From positions 17,590-81,589 of the forward strand of contig DASRJE010000157.1 of assembly GCA_035649635.1 (NCBI GenBank): a stretch of DNA of 64,000 nucleotides. Reading direction: 5' to 3'. The notes under the pieces are model-generated. The model was not told where the DNA came from. It did no database searches and was given only the letters and a program-made list of their open reading frames with translations. Shown here one piece after another: positions 1-8,773 of the stretch. Each line of letters starts with the position of its first letter. Positions within the stretch are counted from its first letter, which is position 1. A program made the translations under genes and the position numbers. Source of the DNA: Gp6-AA40 sp035649635. GTDB lineage: Bacteria > Acidobacteriota > Vicinamibacteria > Vicinamibacterales > UBA2999.

Positions 1-1
1 G

Positions 2-1696
2 CTCGGGCAGCAAGCGGAGTGGGTTCTCCGGGGCGGCCTGCCGCACGTGCATTATCAAGAGACCTATACCGGCGGCCTCACCTGGTTGTACGCAGCCGTC
101 TTCAAAGTGGCCGGCGTAGACCTGATCAACCTGCGATGGCTCCTGTTTGTGGCCGCTTCGCTTGCTTTGGGCGTCGTATACGCAATCGTCAGGCGATTCC
201 TCGGTCCGATCGGATCGGCGTTGGCAACGTGGGTGGCTCTCACGTGGAGTTTTCCAAACTACTTTGCCGGCTTACCGTCCTGGTGGGTTCTGATCTGCGC
301 ACTCGGGTGCGTCTGGGCTCTTTTTCGCCACGTCGAAACGGGCCTCCTTCGCTATGCCGCTCTGGCGGGACTGCTGGCCGGGTGCGCAATCGTCATAAAG
401 CAGACCGGCGTCTATTTGCTCTTTGCAGTTGTCATCTCCCTCCTTGCCGGCGGGAACGAGGCACGGCCATCAACCAAAACGGCCAGCAACCTGGATCGGT
501 TGCTTCGACTCGGCGTCTGCACATGCGGATTGGCCTTTGCGATTGCAATCATGAGCGCACGCATGGGCGTGTCGGAGATCGCCTATCTTCTGATTCCCGT
601 TGCATCGTCAAGTGTCGCACTCGCATCTGCACGGTTACTGAGATTTGGCTCGGCTCTCTGGTCTCGCGTGCTGGCGGCATCGCTGGCGTGCGCGATGGCG
701 TCGTTGCCGCTCGCTCTCCTGCTCCTTCCGTATTTCTTTGACGGCAACCTCGCCGAGTTCGTCAAGGGGGCGATTCTGTTGCCGCAAAGACGGTTCGCAT
801 TTGCGAACACTCCGCTGCCACCCGCCCTGCAGCTGATGACCGGCGTCGCAATGGTGACGTGGATGCTACCTGTGCTTCCGACGCTCAGCGCGCGGGAGGT
901 TCAGGTGCTGAAGTTTACCCGCTGGGCAATCGCCTTCGTGGTGCCAGCGATTGCGTTCTGGAGCATCCGGATGCACGTGTTCGTGTTCGGCTCTGTCCGA
1001 GCCATCGCCGCGTTGCTCCCAGCGTTGGTCGTCTACCTTCTGCTCTCGAGCCGTATCACGGATGAGAGACAGCGGCGCTATCTATTGATTTCGTCGTCGA
1101 TGCTGGCGTGGGCATCACTCGTGCAGTTCCCGACCGGAATCGGAATTTATTTCTGCTATGTAATGCCTCTTGCGGTGATAGCGGCAGTCGCGGCGGCCAA
1201 CGCGATTGGTTGGCTTCGGCGGCCCGGCGTCTTGCCGTGGACGGCTCTGTTGTTGGTCTTTGCGATTTTCAGCATGAATCGCGGGTATGCGGGCAGCGTT
1301 GGTTTTCTACATGCTGTACGTCCCCACGATGTGGCTCTCAATCTCCCACGCGCACACCTCAACGTCTTCCAGGACCAGGCAATCACTTACCGTCGTCTCG
1401 TTTCGTTGATCGATGAGCAGCTGCAAGGTGGAAAGTTGCTGGCTGGACCGGACTGTCCAGAGGTGTATTTCTTGACTGGTCACTTCAACCCGTCGGGCGC
1501 AATGTACGACTTTTTTGCGATCGAGCCGGGTGGTTCCTACGTTGACGACGTCAGCCACTGGACGTCAGCGAAGGTCATCGTGATCAACCGAGTTCCGGAG
1601 TTCTCGCCACCCGTGACTGACAGCGTCCTGTCGCAGTTGCGAGTGGCGTTTCCTCATGGCGAGCAGGTGGACCGCTTCGAGGTGAGGTGGCAATGA
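2..1696 (+). CDS. GT39-like polytopic membrane glycosyltransferase, 5' truncated by window edge
   Basis: The reading frame is open to the left edge, so the gene begins outside the window. The first visible residues (a Q-A-E-W-x-L-R-G-G-L-P-H stretch, then H-Y-Q-E-T-Y-x-G-G) look like the first periplasmic loop of ArnT/PMT-type (GT39/GT83) enzymes. These transfer a sugar from a polyprenyl-phosphate donor on the outer face of the inner membrane. Ten or more hydrophobic helices follow, then a soluble C-terminal tail of about 120 residues. It stops at the TGA at 1694-1696, which overlaps the next start. The polyprenyl-sugar synthases downstream fit this role. The acceptor and exact family are not determined. 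An O-antigen ligase-like or mannosyltransferase role is also possible. Confidence 0.7.
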   Translation, partial: LGQQAEWVLRGGLPHVHYQETYTGGLTWLYAAVFKVAGVDLINLRWLLFVAASLALGVVYAIVRRFLGPIGSALATWVALTWSFPNYFAGLPSWWVLICALGCVWALFRHVETGLLRYAALAGLLAGCAIVIKQTGVYLLFAVVISLLAGGNEARPSTKTASNLDRLLRLGVCTCGLAFAIAIMSARMGVSEIAYLLIPVASSSVALASARLLRFGSALWSRVLAASLACAMASLPLALLLLPYFFDGNLAEFVKGAILLPQRRFAFANTPLPPALQLMTGVAMVTWMLPVLPTLSAREVQVLKFTRWAIAFVVPAIAFWSIRMHVFVFGSVRAIAALLPALVVYLLLSSRITDERQRRYLLISSSMLAWASLVQFPTGIGIYFCYVMPLAVIAAVAAANAIGWLRRPGVLPWTALLLVFAIFSMNRGYAGSVGFLHAVRPHDVALNLPRAHLNVFQDQAITYRRLVSLIDEQLQGGKLLAGPDCPEVYFLTGHFNPSGAMYDFFAIEPGGSYVDDVSHWTSAKVIVINRVPEFSPPVTDSVLSQLRVAFPHGEQVDRFEVRWQ

Positions 1697-2316
1697 TACG
1701 ACTGCTGGAGCAAGTCCTGGAACATCCCACGATCTACAGCCACTGGCAAGCGCCGTTCGTGGCGCAGAAGTTTGCGCCGGCCGAGCGGCACATGCGCCAG
1801 GGGACGGTCCGACGCGTTCTTGATGTGGGCTGCGGTCCCGGAACCAATGCCGCGCGCTTCGGGGCAGCATCTTACGTTGGCGTCGATATCAACGAGCAAT
1901 ACCTCGCCGTCGCCAGGTCGAAGTATTCAGGTCAATTCATTCAAGCTGACCTGGCAACCGCAGATCTTTCGCAGCTCGGTCAATTCGACACCATCCTTGT
2001 CAACAGCTTCTTGCACCACCTGCCGGACCCATCGGTGGAACGGTTGCTCGAGCAGCTCGCGACGCTTTTGGAGCCGCGAGGAAAAGTACACATCCTCGAA
2101 CTGGTACGCCCCGACCGCCCGTCGGTTCCCTCGATCATGGCGAGCCTCGATCGCGGCCGCTACGCGCGGAGCGTGCAGGCCTGGACAAAACACTTCGAAC
2201 GGCACTTCCACCCAGTAGTCGTTGAGCCTTACACCTTTGGCGCCGGTCTGTGGGCAATGGTGTATTTCCAGGGAATGAGAAGCGATGCGTCTCTCAATCG
2301 GCATTCCTGTCTATAA
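1693..2316 (+). CDS. Class I SAM-dependent methyltransferase
   Basis: This is a cytoplasmic Rossmann-fold methyltransferase of the Methyltransf_11/25 type. SAM-binding motif I is V-L-D-V-G-C-G-P-G-T-N about 45 residues in, followed by an acidic V-G-V-D-I motif II. A D-T-I-L-V-N-S-F-L-H-H-L segment matches the post-motif region. The ATG at 1693 overlaps the upstream TGA as ATGA, which implies translational coupling; a GTG at 1687 is the alternative. The 3' end overlaps the next gene by 32 bases. The context (glycosyltransferases on both sides) suggests a sugar or lipid-linked glycan substrate, but the substrate cannot be read from sequence. Confidence 0.85.
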   Translation: MIRLLEQVLEHPTIYSHWQAPFVAQKFAPAERHMRQGTVRRVLDVGCGPGTNAARFGAASYVGVDINEQYLAVARSKYSGQFIQADLATADLSQLGQFDTILVNSFLHHLPDPSVERLLEQLATLLEPRGKVHILELVRPDRPSVPSIMASLDRGRYARSVQAWTKHFERHFHPVVVEPYTFGAGLWAMVYFQGMRSDASLNRHSCL

Positions 2317-3214
2317 CGAAGAAGAAGTCCTGCCGGAGCTGCTCGCGCGACTCACGCGTGTACTCGATCAGCTTCCCGGCGGTCCGCACGAGATCGTGTT
2401 CGTCGACGACGGCAGTACCGACAGATCTCGCCAGCTTCTACTGAAAGCAGCAATGCGTGACGTTCGGATCAAAGTCGTGGTGTTGTCACGAAACTTCGGC
2501 CATCAGGCTGCTTTGAGTGCGGCACTCGACCATGCATCGGGTGACGCGCTGGTCCTGATGGATGCCGACCTTCAGGACGAACCGGAAGTTATTCCGGAGT
2601 TCGTTCGCTTGCACGAGGCAGGTGCGGATGTCGTTTTCGCCCGTCGCGCTTCGCGAAAGGAAGGCTGGCTTCTGCAGTTGGCATACAAAACCTTCTATCG
2701 CCTGATCGCGAGGTTGTCAGAGATCGCGCTGCCGCTAGACAGTGGCGATTTCGCCCTGTTGGGTTCACCGGTCGTGGAGGCGATTCGTCGGCTGCCGGAG
2801 CAGCAACGGTACCTTCGTGGGCTCAGAGCGTGGGTGGGCTTTACTCAGATAGGCGTGGACGTTCAACGACCTGCCCGGTTTGCCGGGCAGCCGAAATACT
2901 CCACCATGCGCTTGATTAAACTCGCGCTGGACGGCATTTGTTCATTCTCGGTTGTCCCCCTTCGAGCCGCCGCCCTCGCTGGCTTGGTGGCGATTCTTGC
3001 GGCGAGTATTTTCTCGTTGTATGCCGTATATGTGCGGCTGGTTCAGGGGAGCGTCCCAGAGGGCTTTACTGCGTCGCTATTGGTGATGACGTTCTTGTCC
3101 GGCGTTCAACTCTTTTTCGTTGGCGTGATCGGAGAATACGTGGGCAGGGTCTACGGCGAAACGAAAAGACGTCCTGCGTACGTAGTCGCGAACGTTGCCG
3201 GTGGGGACGACTGA
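2285..3214 (+). CDS. GT2 glycosyltransferase, GtrB/ArnC-like polyprenyl-phosphate glycosyltransferase
   Basis: The N-terminal GT-A domain starts R-L-S-I-G-I-P-V-Y-N-E-E and contains V-D-D-G-S (nucleotide binding) and the D-A-D-L-Q-D metal-binding motif. The segment Q-Q-R-Y-L-R-G-L-R-A-W-V-G is typical of the GtrB/DPMS subfamily. Two transmembrane helices near residues 220-290 anchor it, as in GtrB/ArnC enzymes, which move a sugar from UDP/GDP-sugar to undecaprenyl phosphate at the inner membrane. It would supply the donor for the neighbouring GT39-like enzymes. It overlaps the genes on both sides (32 bases upstream, TGATG downstream), so it sits in a tight operon. Confidence 0.88.
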   Translation: MRLSIGIPVYNEEEVLPELLARLTRVLDQLPGGPHEIVFVDDGSTDRSRQLLLKAAMRDVRIKVVVLSRNFGHQAALSAALDHASGDALVLMDADLQDEPEVIPEFVRLHEAGADVVFARRASRKEGWLLQLAYKTFYRLIARLSEIALPLDSGDFALLGSPVVEAIRRLPEQQRYLRGLRAWVGFTQIGVDVQRPARFAGQPKYSTMRLIKLALDGICSFSVVPLRAAALAGLVAILAASIFSLYAVYVRLVQGSVPEGFTASLLVMTFLSGVQLFFVGVIGEYVGRVYGETKRRPAYVVANVAGGDD

Positions 3215-3945
3215 TGGACACGGGATACGCGACAGCTTACATAGGGCTGTATCAGAACCATTGGTGGTGGCGCGCCAGAGAAGCGATTCTCTTGCGCCGG
3301 CTTGCTGATGTGATCGACCACGCTCGACCTGCGCGAATCCTTGACGTCGGTTGCGGCGCCGGATTGTTTTTCGACGCCCTGGAACGATTCGGTCACGTCG
3401 AGGGAATCGAATCCGATGCCGCACTGGTCGAGCAAAGCGGACCGTGGCGCGACCGGATCGTCGTCGGAGAGCTCGATGATTCGTTTCGACCTGAAGGATC
3501 GTTTGACGCGATCCTCATGCTGGACGTTCTCGAGCACGTACCCAACCCCGAGCAGATGTTGAGCTCCGCGAGGCGGATTCTCGCTCCTGGTGGCCGAATC
3601 GTCATCACCGTTCCTGCCTTCGAATGTCTGTGGACTTCTCACGACGATTTGAACCATCACCTCAGGCGATACACGCCTCGACGATTGTGCGACACGGTTC
3701 GCGAGGCTGGACTGGCAACCGAAAGCGTCGGCTATTTGTTCCAGTCACTGGTCATACCAAAGCTATTCGTGCGGGCTGCTGAAGCCATGAAGGGCGGACC
3801 TCCTCGAGTTCCGCGAGTGCCGAGCCCAGCCATCAACACCGTGCTTCGAAAGTGGTTCCAGACCGAGTTTCTCGTAAGCAAGTGGCTGCCATTTGGCACC
3901 TCATTGATTGCCATCGTTCGCTCGGACACTCAATGGAATACGTGA
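3214..3945 (+). CDS. Class I SAM-dependent methyltransferase (Methyltransf_23/11 type)
   Basis: The start is the ATG at 3214, inside a TGATG overlap with the preceding stop. Motif I is I-L-D-V-G-C-G-A-G-L-F, about 45 residues in. The later D-A-I-L-M-L-D-V-L-E-H-V-P-N segment is typical of UbiG/methyltransferase-23 members, as is the A-P-G-G-R-I-V-I-T-V-P strand. This is the second methyltransferase of the cluster and is not closely similar to the one at 1693. It ends 13 bases into the following membrane gene. It probably acts on a sugar or lipid intermediate, but this is inferred from neighbours only. Confidence 0.85.
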   Translation: MDTGYATAYIGLYQNHWWWRAREAILLRRLADVIDHARPARILDVGCGAGLFFDALERFGHVEGIESDAALVEQSGPWRDRIVVGELDDSFRPEGSFDAILMLDVLEHVPNPEQMLSSARRILAPGGRIVITVPAFECLWTSHDDLNHHLRRYTPRRLCDTVREAGLATESVGYLFQSLVIPKLFVRAAEAMKGGPPRVPRVPSPAINTVLRKWFQTEFLVSKWLPFGTSLIAIVRSDTQWNT

Positions 3946-5570
3946 GCGCGCCGTCTGTTTTGGAAGGGCGCCGCGCGGCTGGAGGAGTGCTGTCGACCGC
4001 CCGCCAACGTATCTTTCAGATCGTGCTTGCCGTCGGAGGGCTGTTACTGGTGTCGGTCTACGCCGTCGCGATAAACGCGCCGGCAACAGGACTGTTTCAC
4101 GACGATGGAATCTACGTCGTAACAGCGCGTGCACTGGCCGAGGGACAAGGCTACCAAATTATCAGTCTGCCGCAGTCTCTGCCGCAGACGAAGTATCCAA
4201 TCCTATTTCCATGGCTCCTGTCACTGGTATGGCGAGTCGCGCCGTCATTTCCCGATAACCTTCCCTTGCTGCGCATCGTACCCCTGTTAGCGACGGCAAT
4301 CTGGTTATGGCTCTCGTGGCGATTGCTTCTGGCATGCGGAGCTTCTCGGGCGGCAGCCCTGGCAGTCGTAGCGTTGACCGCCGTGTCGCCGTGGGTCGTG
4401 TTTCTGGGAACGGCACTCCTATCCGAGATGCCGTTCGCGGCGCTGCTTACGGCGTCGCTGCTCCTCTTGACACGCGTGCGCAACCAAACGGCGACCATCG
4501 GCCGGCTTTGTGCGTTTGCCGGGCTGCTGGCAGGAGCCTGCTTTCTTACACGCACAGCCGGCGTAGCCGTACTCGCGGGCGGTCTTGCGTGGCTGATAGT
4601 GACTCGACGTTGGCTTGGTGCGGCAGCTTACGGAACGGCCGCCGCGGTCATCGTCATCCCATGGGTGGGTTGGGTCCTGTGGAATGCCGCCGACACGGCG
4701 TCTTATTACTCCCTGTCGAATTACGGATCGTGGAATGTGGTTTTCCATTACGCGTGGCGCGAGAAGTTTACGGTGATCGCGATCAATGCCTTGAATTGGA
4801 TTCTTGGATCGTCCTCATTATGGGGTCTTGACGTCACACCATGGCTTGTCGTCCCCGCTGCGCTGTTAGCCGCATGCGCGTTGCGCGGAATGTGGCTGAC
4901 GCGAAGGCACCCGATCACCTGGTGCGTTATAGCCTACACAGCGATCATCATGGCGTGGGTATGGCCCCCAATTCGATTTCTGGTTCCCGTGATGCCGTTA
5001 ATGCTATGGCAGGTGTCGGTTGCGATCCGCCGAATACCGGTAATACCAGTCGCGGTTGTTGTGGCAACGCTTATCACCACGTCGTCGGCGATGCTTCTGC
5101 GGACAGTCGCTCACGCTAGCAGCGAGGGTGTGATGTGGTTTCGAGCGGAAGGCCCGAAGGACTGGCATCGACTGTCCGACTTATTCGACCGGATTCGCCA
5201 GGACACTTCTCCGAACGCGGTGCTGACGGGAAATCTCGACCCAACGTACTTTTTGTACACCGGTAGGAAAGCGGTGCTTGCATTTACAGCCGATCCGTAT
5301 TTCCTGTTCTATTCCAGCAGCCCCACTGCGGCGAGCGAGCTCAGTTCGATCGACGACTTCCGTCGTCGCCTGTTATCGACAGGAGCGGACTATTGCGTGG
5401 TCACCCCGGTGCCGGGTGATCCACCTTATTTCCGCCGCTTGGTCGAGGAGCTCGCTCGTGATGTTCCAGGAAGCCTCACGCTTGCGACGACGGACGTAGC
5501 GGCGGGCTACGCGGTCTACCGTATCGACCGCGACAGGCTGGAGGACGCTGAGCGGCGCGACCAGTTCTGA
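3933..5570 (+). CDS. GT39-like dolichyl/polyprenyl-phosphate sugar transferase family membrane protein
   Basis: I start it at the ATG at 3933, which overlaps the upstream stop by 13 bases; an in-frame extension to 3852 would overlap the methyltransferase more and lacks membrane character. After the first helix comes a H-D-D-G-I-Y-x-x-x-A-R-A-L-A-E-G-Q-G-Y loop and then K-Y-P-I-L-F-P-W-L-L. This is the GT39-type arrangement of catalytic acidic residues and the K-Y-P-P-L-like motif. About ten more helices follow, with a periplasmic C-terminal region of about 150 residues. The expected reaction is glycosyl transfer from a polyprenyl-phosphate sugar on the periplasmic face. The acceptor is unknown. 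Confidence 0.75.
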   Translation: MEYVSAPSVLEGRRAAGGVLSTARQRIFQIVLAVGGLLLVSVYAVAINAPATGLFHDDGIYVVTARALAEGQGYQIISLPQSLPQTKYPILFPWLLSLVWRVAPSFPDNLPLLRIVPLLATAIWLWLSWRLLLACGASRAAALAVVALTAVSPWVVFLGTALLSEMPFAALLTASLLLLTRVRNQTATIGRLCAFAGLLAGACFLTRTAGVAVLAGGLAWLIVTRRWLGAAAYGTAAAVIVIPWVGWVLWNAADTASYYSLSNYGSWNVVFHYAWREKFTVIAINALNWILGSSSLWGLDVTPWLVVPAALLAACALRGMWLTRRHPITWCVIAYTAIIMAWVWPPIRFLVPVMPLMLWQVSVAIRRIPVIPVAVVVATLITTSSAMLLRTVAHASSEGVMWFRAEGPKDWHRLSDLFDRIRQDTSPNAVLTGNLDPTYFLYTGRKAVLAFTADPYFLFYSSSPTAASELSSIDDFRRRLLSTGADYCVVTPVPGDPPYFRRLVEELARDVPGSLTLATTDVAAGYAVYRIDRDRLEDAERRDQF

Positions 5571-5627
5571 GCCCACTGATGCAGGCAGGCTCGTAATAGG
5601 ACAAGCACTGCGACCGATACCAAAGAA

Positions 5628-7799
5628 ATGGCACCCGGCGCGCTTCTCTCATTGTTCGCCTTCACACTTTTGCTGGCAGCATCACTGATCTTCTTCGTCG
5701 AACCAATGTTCGCGAAGATGGTGCTCCCGCTTCTTGGTGGAAGTCCGGCCGTTTGGAATACCTGCGTGGTGTACTTTCAGGCTGTCCTTCTTGCTGGCTA
5801 CGTTTACGCACATCTCCTTACCACCAGACTGGCGCATGCACGCCAGGTCTTCATCCATGGATCGTTATTGCTGGTCTGTGCGGTGTCTCTGCCGATCGCT
5901 TTGCCTTCGACATGGACTCCCCCAGCCGACGGCTCACCGGTCTTGTGGTTGATCGGTGCACTGACAGTTTCACTCGCGGCGCCCTTCTTCGTCGTCGCCG
6001 CAACCGGACCGCTCCTTCAACGCTGGTTCTCCCATAGCGGTCACGCGTCGGCCAGCGACCCCTATTTCTTGTACTCGGCAAGCAATCTCGGCAGTCTCGT
6101 GGCGCTGCTTGCCTACCCGTTGTTTATCGAGCGTCGCTGGGCGCTAGACGCCCAAGCTGCGATCTGGACAGTCGGCTACGTCGCTCTAGGGTTCAGCGTG
6201 CTCGCCTGTGCAGCTGTTGTATGGAGGCAGCAGGCTCCGGCCAATGCGACGGCGGCAGGAACGACCGAGCCAGCCGAAGTTTTGCCATGGCCACGCCGGC
6301 TAAGGTGGATGGCGCTGGCGTTCGTGCCGTCGAGTCTCATGCTCGGCGTCACGACCTATATGTCTACGGACATCGCTGCCGCTCCGTTGCTCTGGGTTGT
6401 TCCGCTCGCGCTGTACCTGATGTCATTCGTTGTGGCGTTCGCGCGTCGCCAAATTGTGTCTGACGGCCTGGTGCTCAAGGCGATGGCGGTGGCACTCTTG
6501 CCGGTCGTGCTCACTATAGCCGCCGGGTTTGGCGGACCAGCCGCCGTGCTCATTCCACTGCACTTGTGCGCCTTCTTTCTTGCGGCTTTGGCCATCCACA
6601 CCGAGCTGGCGCGAGATCGGCCCGGCCCGGCATCTTTAACTGAGTTCTACCTATGGGTCGCGTTCGGCGGGGTGTTGGGAGGTCTATTCAACACGCTGGT
6701 GGCGCCGGCCGTGTTTTCTACTGGAATTCTCGAGTATCCGATCGCGCTGGTCATAGCCTGCGCGCTGAGACCGACCATGCGCCCTTCCCGTGCCGCCGGT
6801 TTCAAGACCGAGTCGATCATGTTAGGAGTCGTGATTGTCTCGGCGATTGTGATGGCTGCTTTCTTGAGGAACGAGATTCAAAGTCAGACGGTCGCGATCA
6901 TCTTCCTGGCGTTCGCAAGCGTTCCGTACTTTGTGCTGTCGAATCGGCCCGTATGGTTTGCAATGGCTGTGGCACTACTTCTCACAGCCGGTGGGGTGGG
7001 CCACACAAAACCTGGTGAGCTCCTTCGAGAGCGTACGTTTTTTGGCGTTTACAAGGTGCGATTAGACGAGCAAGCGAACAGCCATACCATCTATCACGGA
7101 TCGACATTACACGGCGAGCAGAGTCTCGACCCCGCTGTCGCGCGCAGGCCGTCGTCGTACTACTACTCCGAAGGACCAATCGGCCAAGCATTTCAGGCAC
7201 TCGGTCCAGGGTTGGATGGGGCCGATATCGGCGTGATCGGACTCGGCGCGGGTGGATTAGCGGGATACGTGCGCCCAACGCAGCATTGGACCTTCTACGA
7301 GATCGATCCGGCGGTCCTGCGAATTGCCAGCTCGCCACAGTACTTCACATTCCTTCGTGATTGCGGACATGCATGCGACGTAGTGCTTGGTGATGCCCGA
7401 CTCTCGCTGAGTCGTGTCAGTCCGAGGCATGACTTTCTCGTGCTTGACGCGTTCAGCTCGGATGCGATTCCGCTGCATCTGATTACTCGAGAAGCCGTCC
7501 AGATGTACTTTGGACATCTCGCTGACCATGGGGTCGTTGCGTTTCACATCTCGAACCGTCATCTCAATCTCCGGCCGGTTCTTGGGGCAATCGCAGCCGA
7601 CCTGGGACTTTCAGCGATTTCCCAATTCGATCGTGTCCCTGAGAAGACGCCGGGACGGCTGTCGTCCGAATGGCTACTGATGGCGCGCTCCGCTGAGTCT
7701 TTCAGGGCGTTGAAATCGGATTCGCGATGGGTCATTCCCGAGCGCGCCCCGCGTGTCTGGACGGATGCGTTTGCTGACATATTGAGCGCGCTCAAATAG
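5628..7799 (+). CDS. Membrane-fused spermidine synthase-like protein
   Basis: The N-terminal two thirds (about 490 residues) is polytopic membrane sequence. The last about 230 residues form a Rossmann-like spermidine/spermine synthase domain. The latter shows a G-V-I-G-L-G-A-G-G-L nucleotide loop, E-I-D-P motif, L-G-D-A-R and F-L-V-L-D-A-F-S-S-D-A-I-P-L-H-L. This corresponds to the family often named fused MFS/spermidine synthase. True aminopropyl transfer has not been shown for most such fusions, so the substrate is uncertain. It lies 57 bases after the GT39-like gene on the same strand. That suggests modification or transport of a polyamine or glycan intermediate as part of this cluster, but this is inference. 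Confidence 0.8.
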   Translation: MAPGALLSLFAFTLLLAASLIFFVEPMFAKMVLPLLGGSPAVWNTCVVYFQAVLLAGYVYAHLLTTRLAHARQVFIHGSLLLVCAVSLPIALPSTWTPPADGSPVLWLIGALTVSLAAPFFVVAATGPLLQRWFSHSGHASASDPYFLYSASNLGSLVALLAYPLFIERRWALDAQAAIWTVGYVALGFSVLACAAVVWRQQAPANATAAGTTEPAEVLPWPRRLRWMALAFVPSSLMLGVTTYMSTDIAAAPLLWVVPLALYLMSFVVAFARRQIVSDGLVLKAMAVALLPVVLTIAAGFGGPAAVLIPLHLCAFFLAALAIHTELARDRPGPASLTEFYLWVAFGGVLGGLFNTLVAPAVFSTGILEYPIALVIACALRPTMRPSRAAGFKTESIMLGVVIVSAIVMAAFLRNEIQSQTVAIIFLAFASVPYFVLSNRPVWFAMAVALLLTAGGVGHTKPGELLRERTFFGVYKVRLDEQANSHTIYHGSTLHGEQSLDPAVARRPSSYYYSEGPIGQAFQALGPGLDGADIGVIGLGAGGLAGYVRPTQHWTFYEIDPAVLRIASSPQYFTFLRDCGHACDVVLGDARLSLSRVSPRHDFLVLDAFSSDAIPLHLITREAVQMYFGHLADHGVVAFHISNRHLNLRPVLGAIAADLGLSAISQFDRVPEKTPGRLSSEWLLMARSAESFRALKSDSRWVIPERAPRVWTDAFADILSALK

Positions 7800-8002
7800 C
7801 CGCGCATCACCTCTGTCTCTTAGAGCGGCACGAGCTTGGCACTTAGGGCAGAGTGAGGCATCGATAGGTTGTAAACGGCGTGCATCTGGCGCGCTTGGGA
7901 CTTGAGTCTGGGCGCGCCCAGACGACTCCCTCCTGCTGCCTCGTTTTCTGCCGAAAGTGCCGTGCTCTTGCAGTGGCAGGGGAGTTGCCCCGCCATGGGG
8001 TC

Positions 8003-8758
8003 ATGCGACCCCTGGTTATCGTCCCGACCTACAACGAGCGCGAGAATCTGCCGAAGCTCATTCAACAGCTCCTCGCGATCGGGAAGCTGCGCGTTCTCAT
8101 CGTGGACGATGGATCTCCTGATGGGACTGGGGCGCTGGCTGACGATCTCGCAGCGCGAAGCAATGGACGTGTATCGGTCTTGCACAGAACGGGACGGCGA
8201 GGGCTGGGGCGAGCTTACCTTGACGGCATCCAAGAAGCCCTTGCGACAGATGCGGATGTGATCTGTCAGATGGATGCCGACCTCTCGCATCGACCAGAGG
8301 ACCTTGTGGCGATGCTCGCGGCGGCGGAGCAGTCCGATGTCGTCATCGGTTCGCGCTACATTCCGGGCGGACGAATCGTCAATTGGCCGCTGCGGCGCCG
8401 GATCCTGAGTGCGGGGGCGAACCGTTATATCCGATTGATCTGCTCGCTGGCGGTTCGCGATTGCACCAGCGGATTCCGCTGCTGGCGGCGAGAGACGCTG
8501 GCAGGGTTGCCACTCGCGCGGATTAATGCGGAGGGTTATGCGTTCCTGGTGCAGTTGTTGTGGGAAGCCGTCCGAGCCGGCTGCGCCATCTCGGAGGTCC
8601 CGATTACGTTCGTCGAACGAGAATCCGGAGCATCCAAGCTGCGTGCCGCGGTCCTCGTGGAGTCGGCGGTTCTGCCGTGGCGCCTCGCAGTGTCACGTGC
8701 CTTCATTCATTCCGCCAGCGAGGCTGCACATCGAAGCGCGCCCTCGCTGGTTCGTTAG
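8003..8758 (+). CDS. Polyprenol monophosphomannose synthase-like GT2 (Dpm1-like, soluble type)
   Basis: The start is the ATG at 8003, where the conserved N-terminus R-P-L-V-I-V-P-T-Y-N-E-R-E-N begins. Family marks are V-D-D-G-S-P-D-G-T, Q-M-D-A-D-L-S-H (DXD metal site), G-S-R-Y-I-P-G-G and D-C-T-S-G-F-R-C. Without C-terminal helices it matches the bacterial Ppm1/Dpm1 core that makes polyprenyl-phosphate-mannose from GDP-mannose. It could feed the GT39-like enzymes at 2-1696 and 3933-5570, and the GDP/NDP-sugar genes at 46.7-49.2 kb could supply its substrate. The 200 bases upstream (7800-8002) hold no gene that I can support. Confidence 0.88.
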   Translation: MRPLVIVPTYNERENLPKLIQQLLAIGKLRVLIVDDGSPDGTGALADDLAARSNGRVSVLHRTGRRGLGRAYLDGIQEALATDADVICQMDADLSHRPEDLVAMLAAAEQSDVVIGSRYIPGGRIVNWPLRRRILSAGANRYIRLICSLAVRDCTSGFRCWRRETLAGLPLARINAEGYAFLVQLLWEAVRAGCAISEVPITFVERESGASKLRAAVLVESAVLPWRLAVSRAFIHSASEAAHRSAPSLVR

Positions 8759-8773
8759 ACAAGAGTACGTAAG

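Noticed and set aside
19..741. A 240-residue open frame overlapping the first gene
   Set aside because: It is Arg-rich, lacks any membrane or domain pattern and lies wholly inside the GT39-like gene in another frame.
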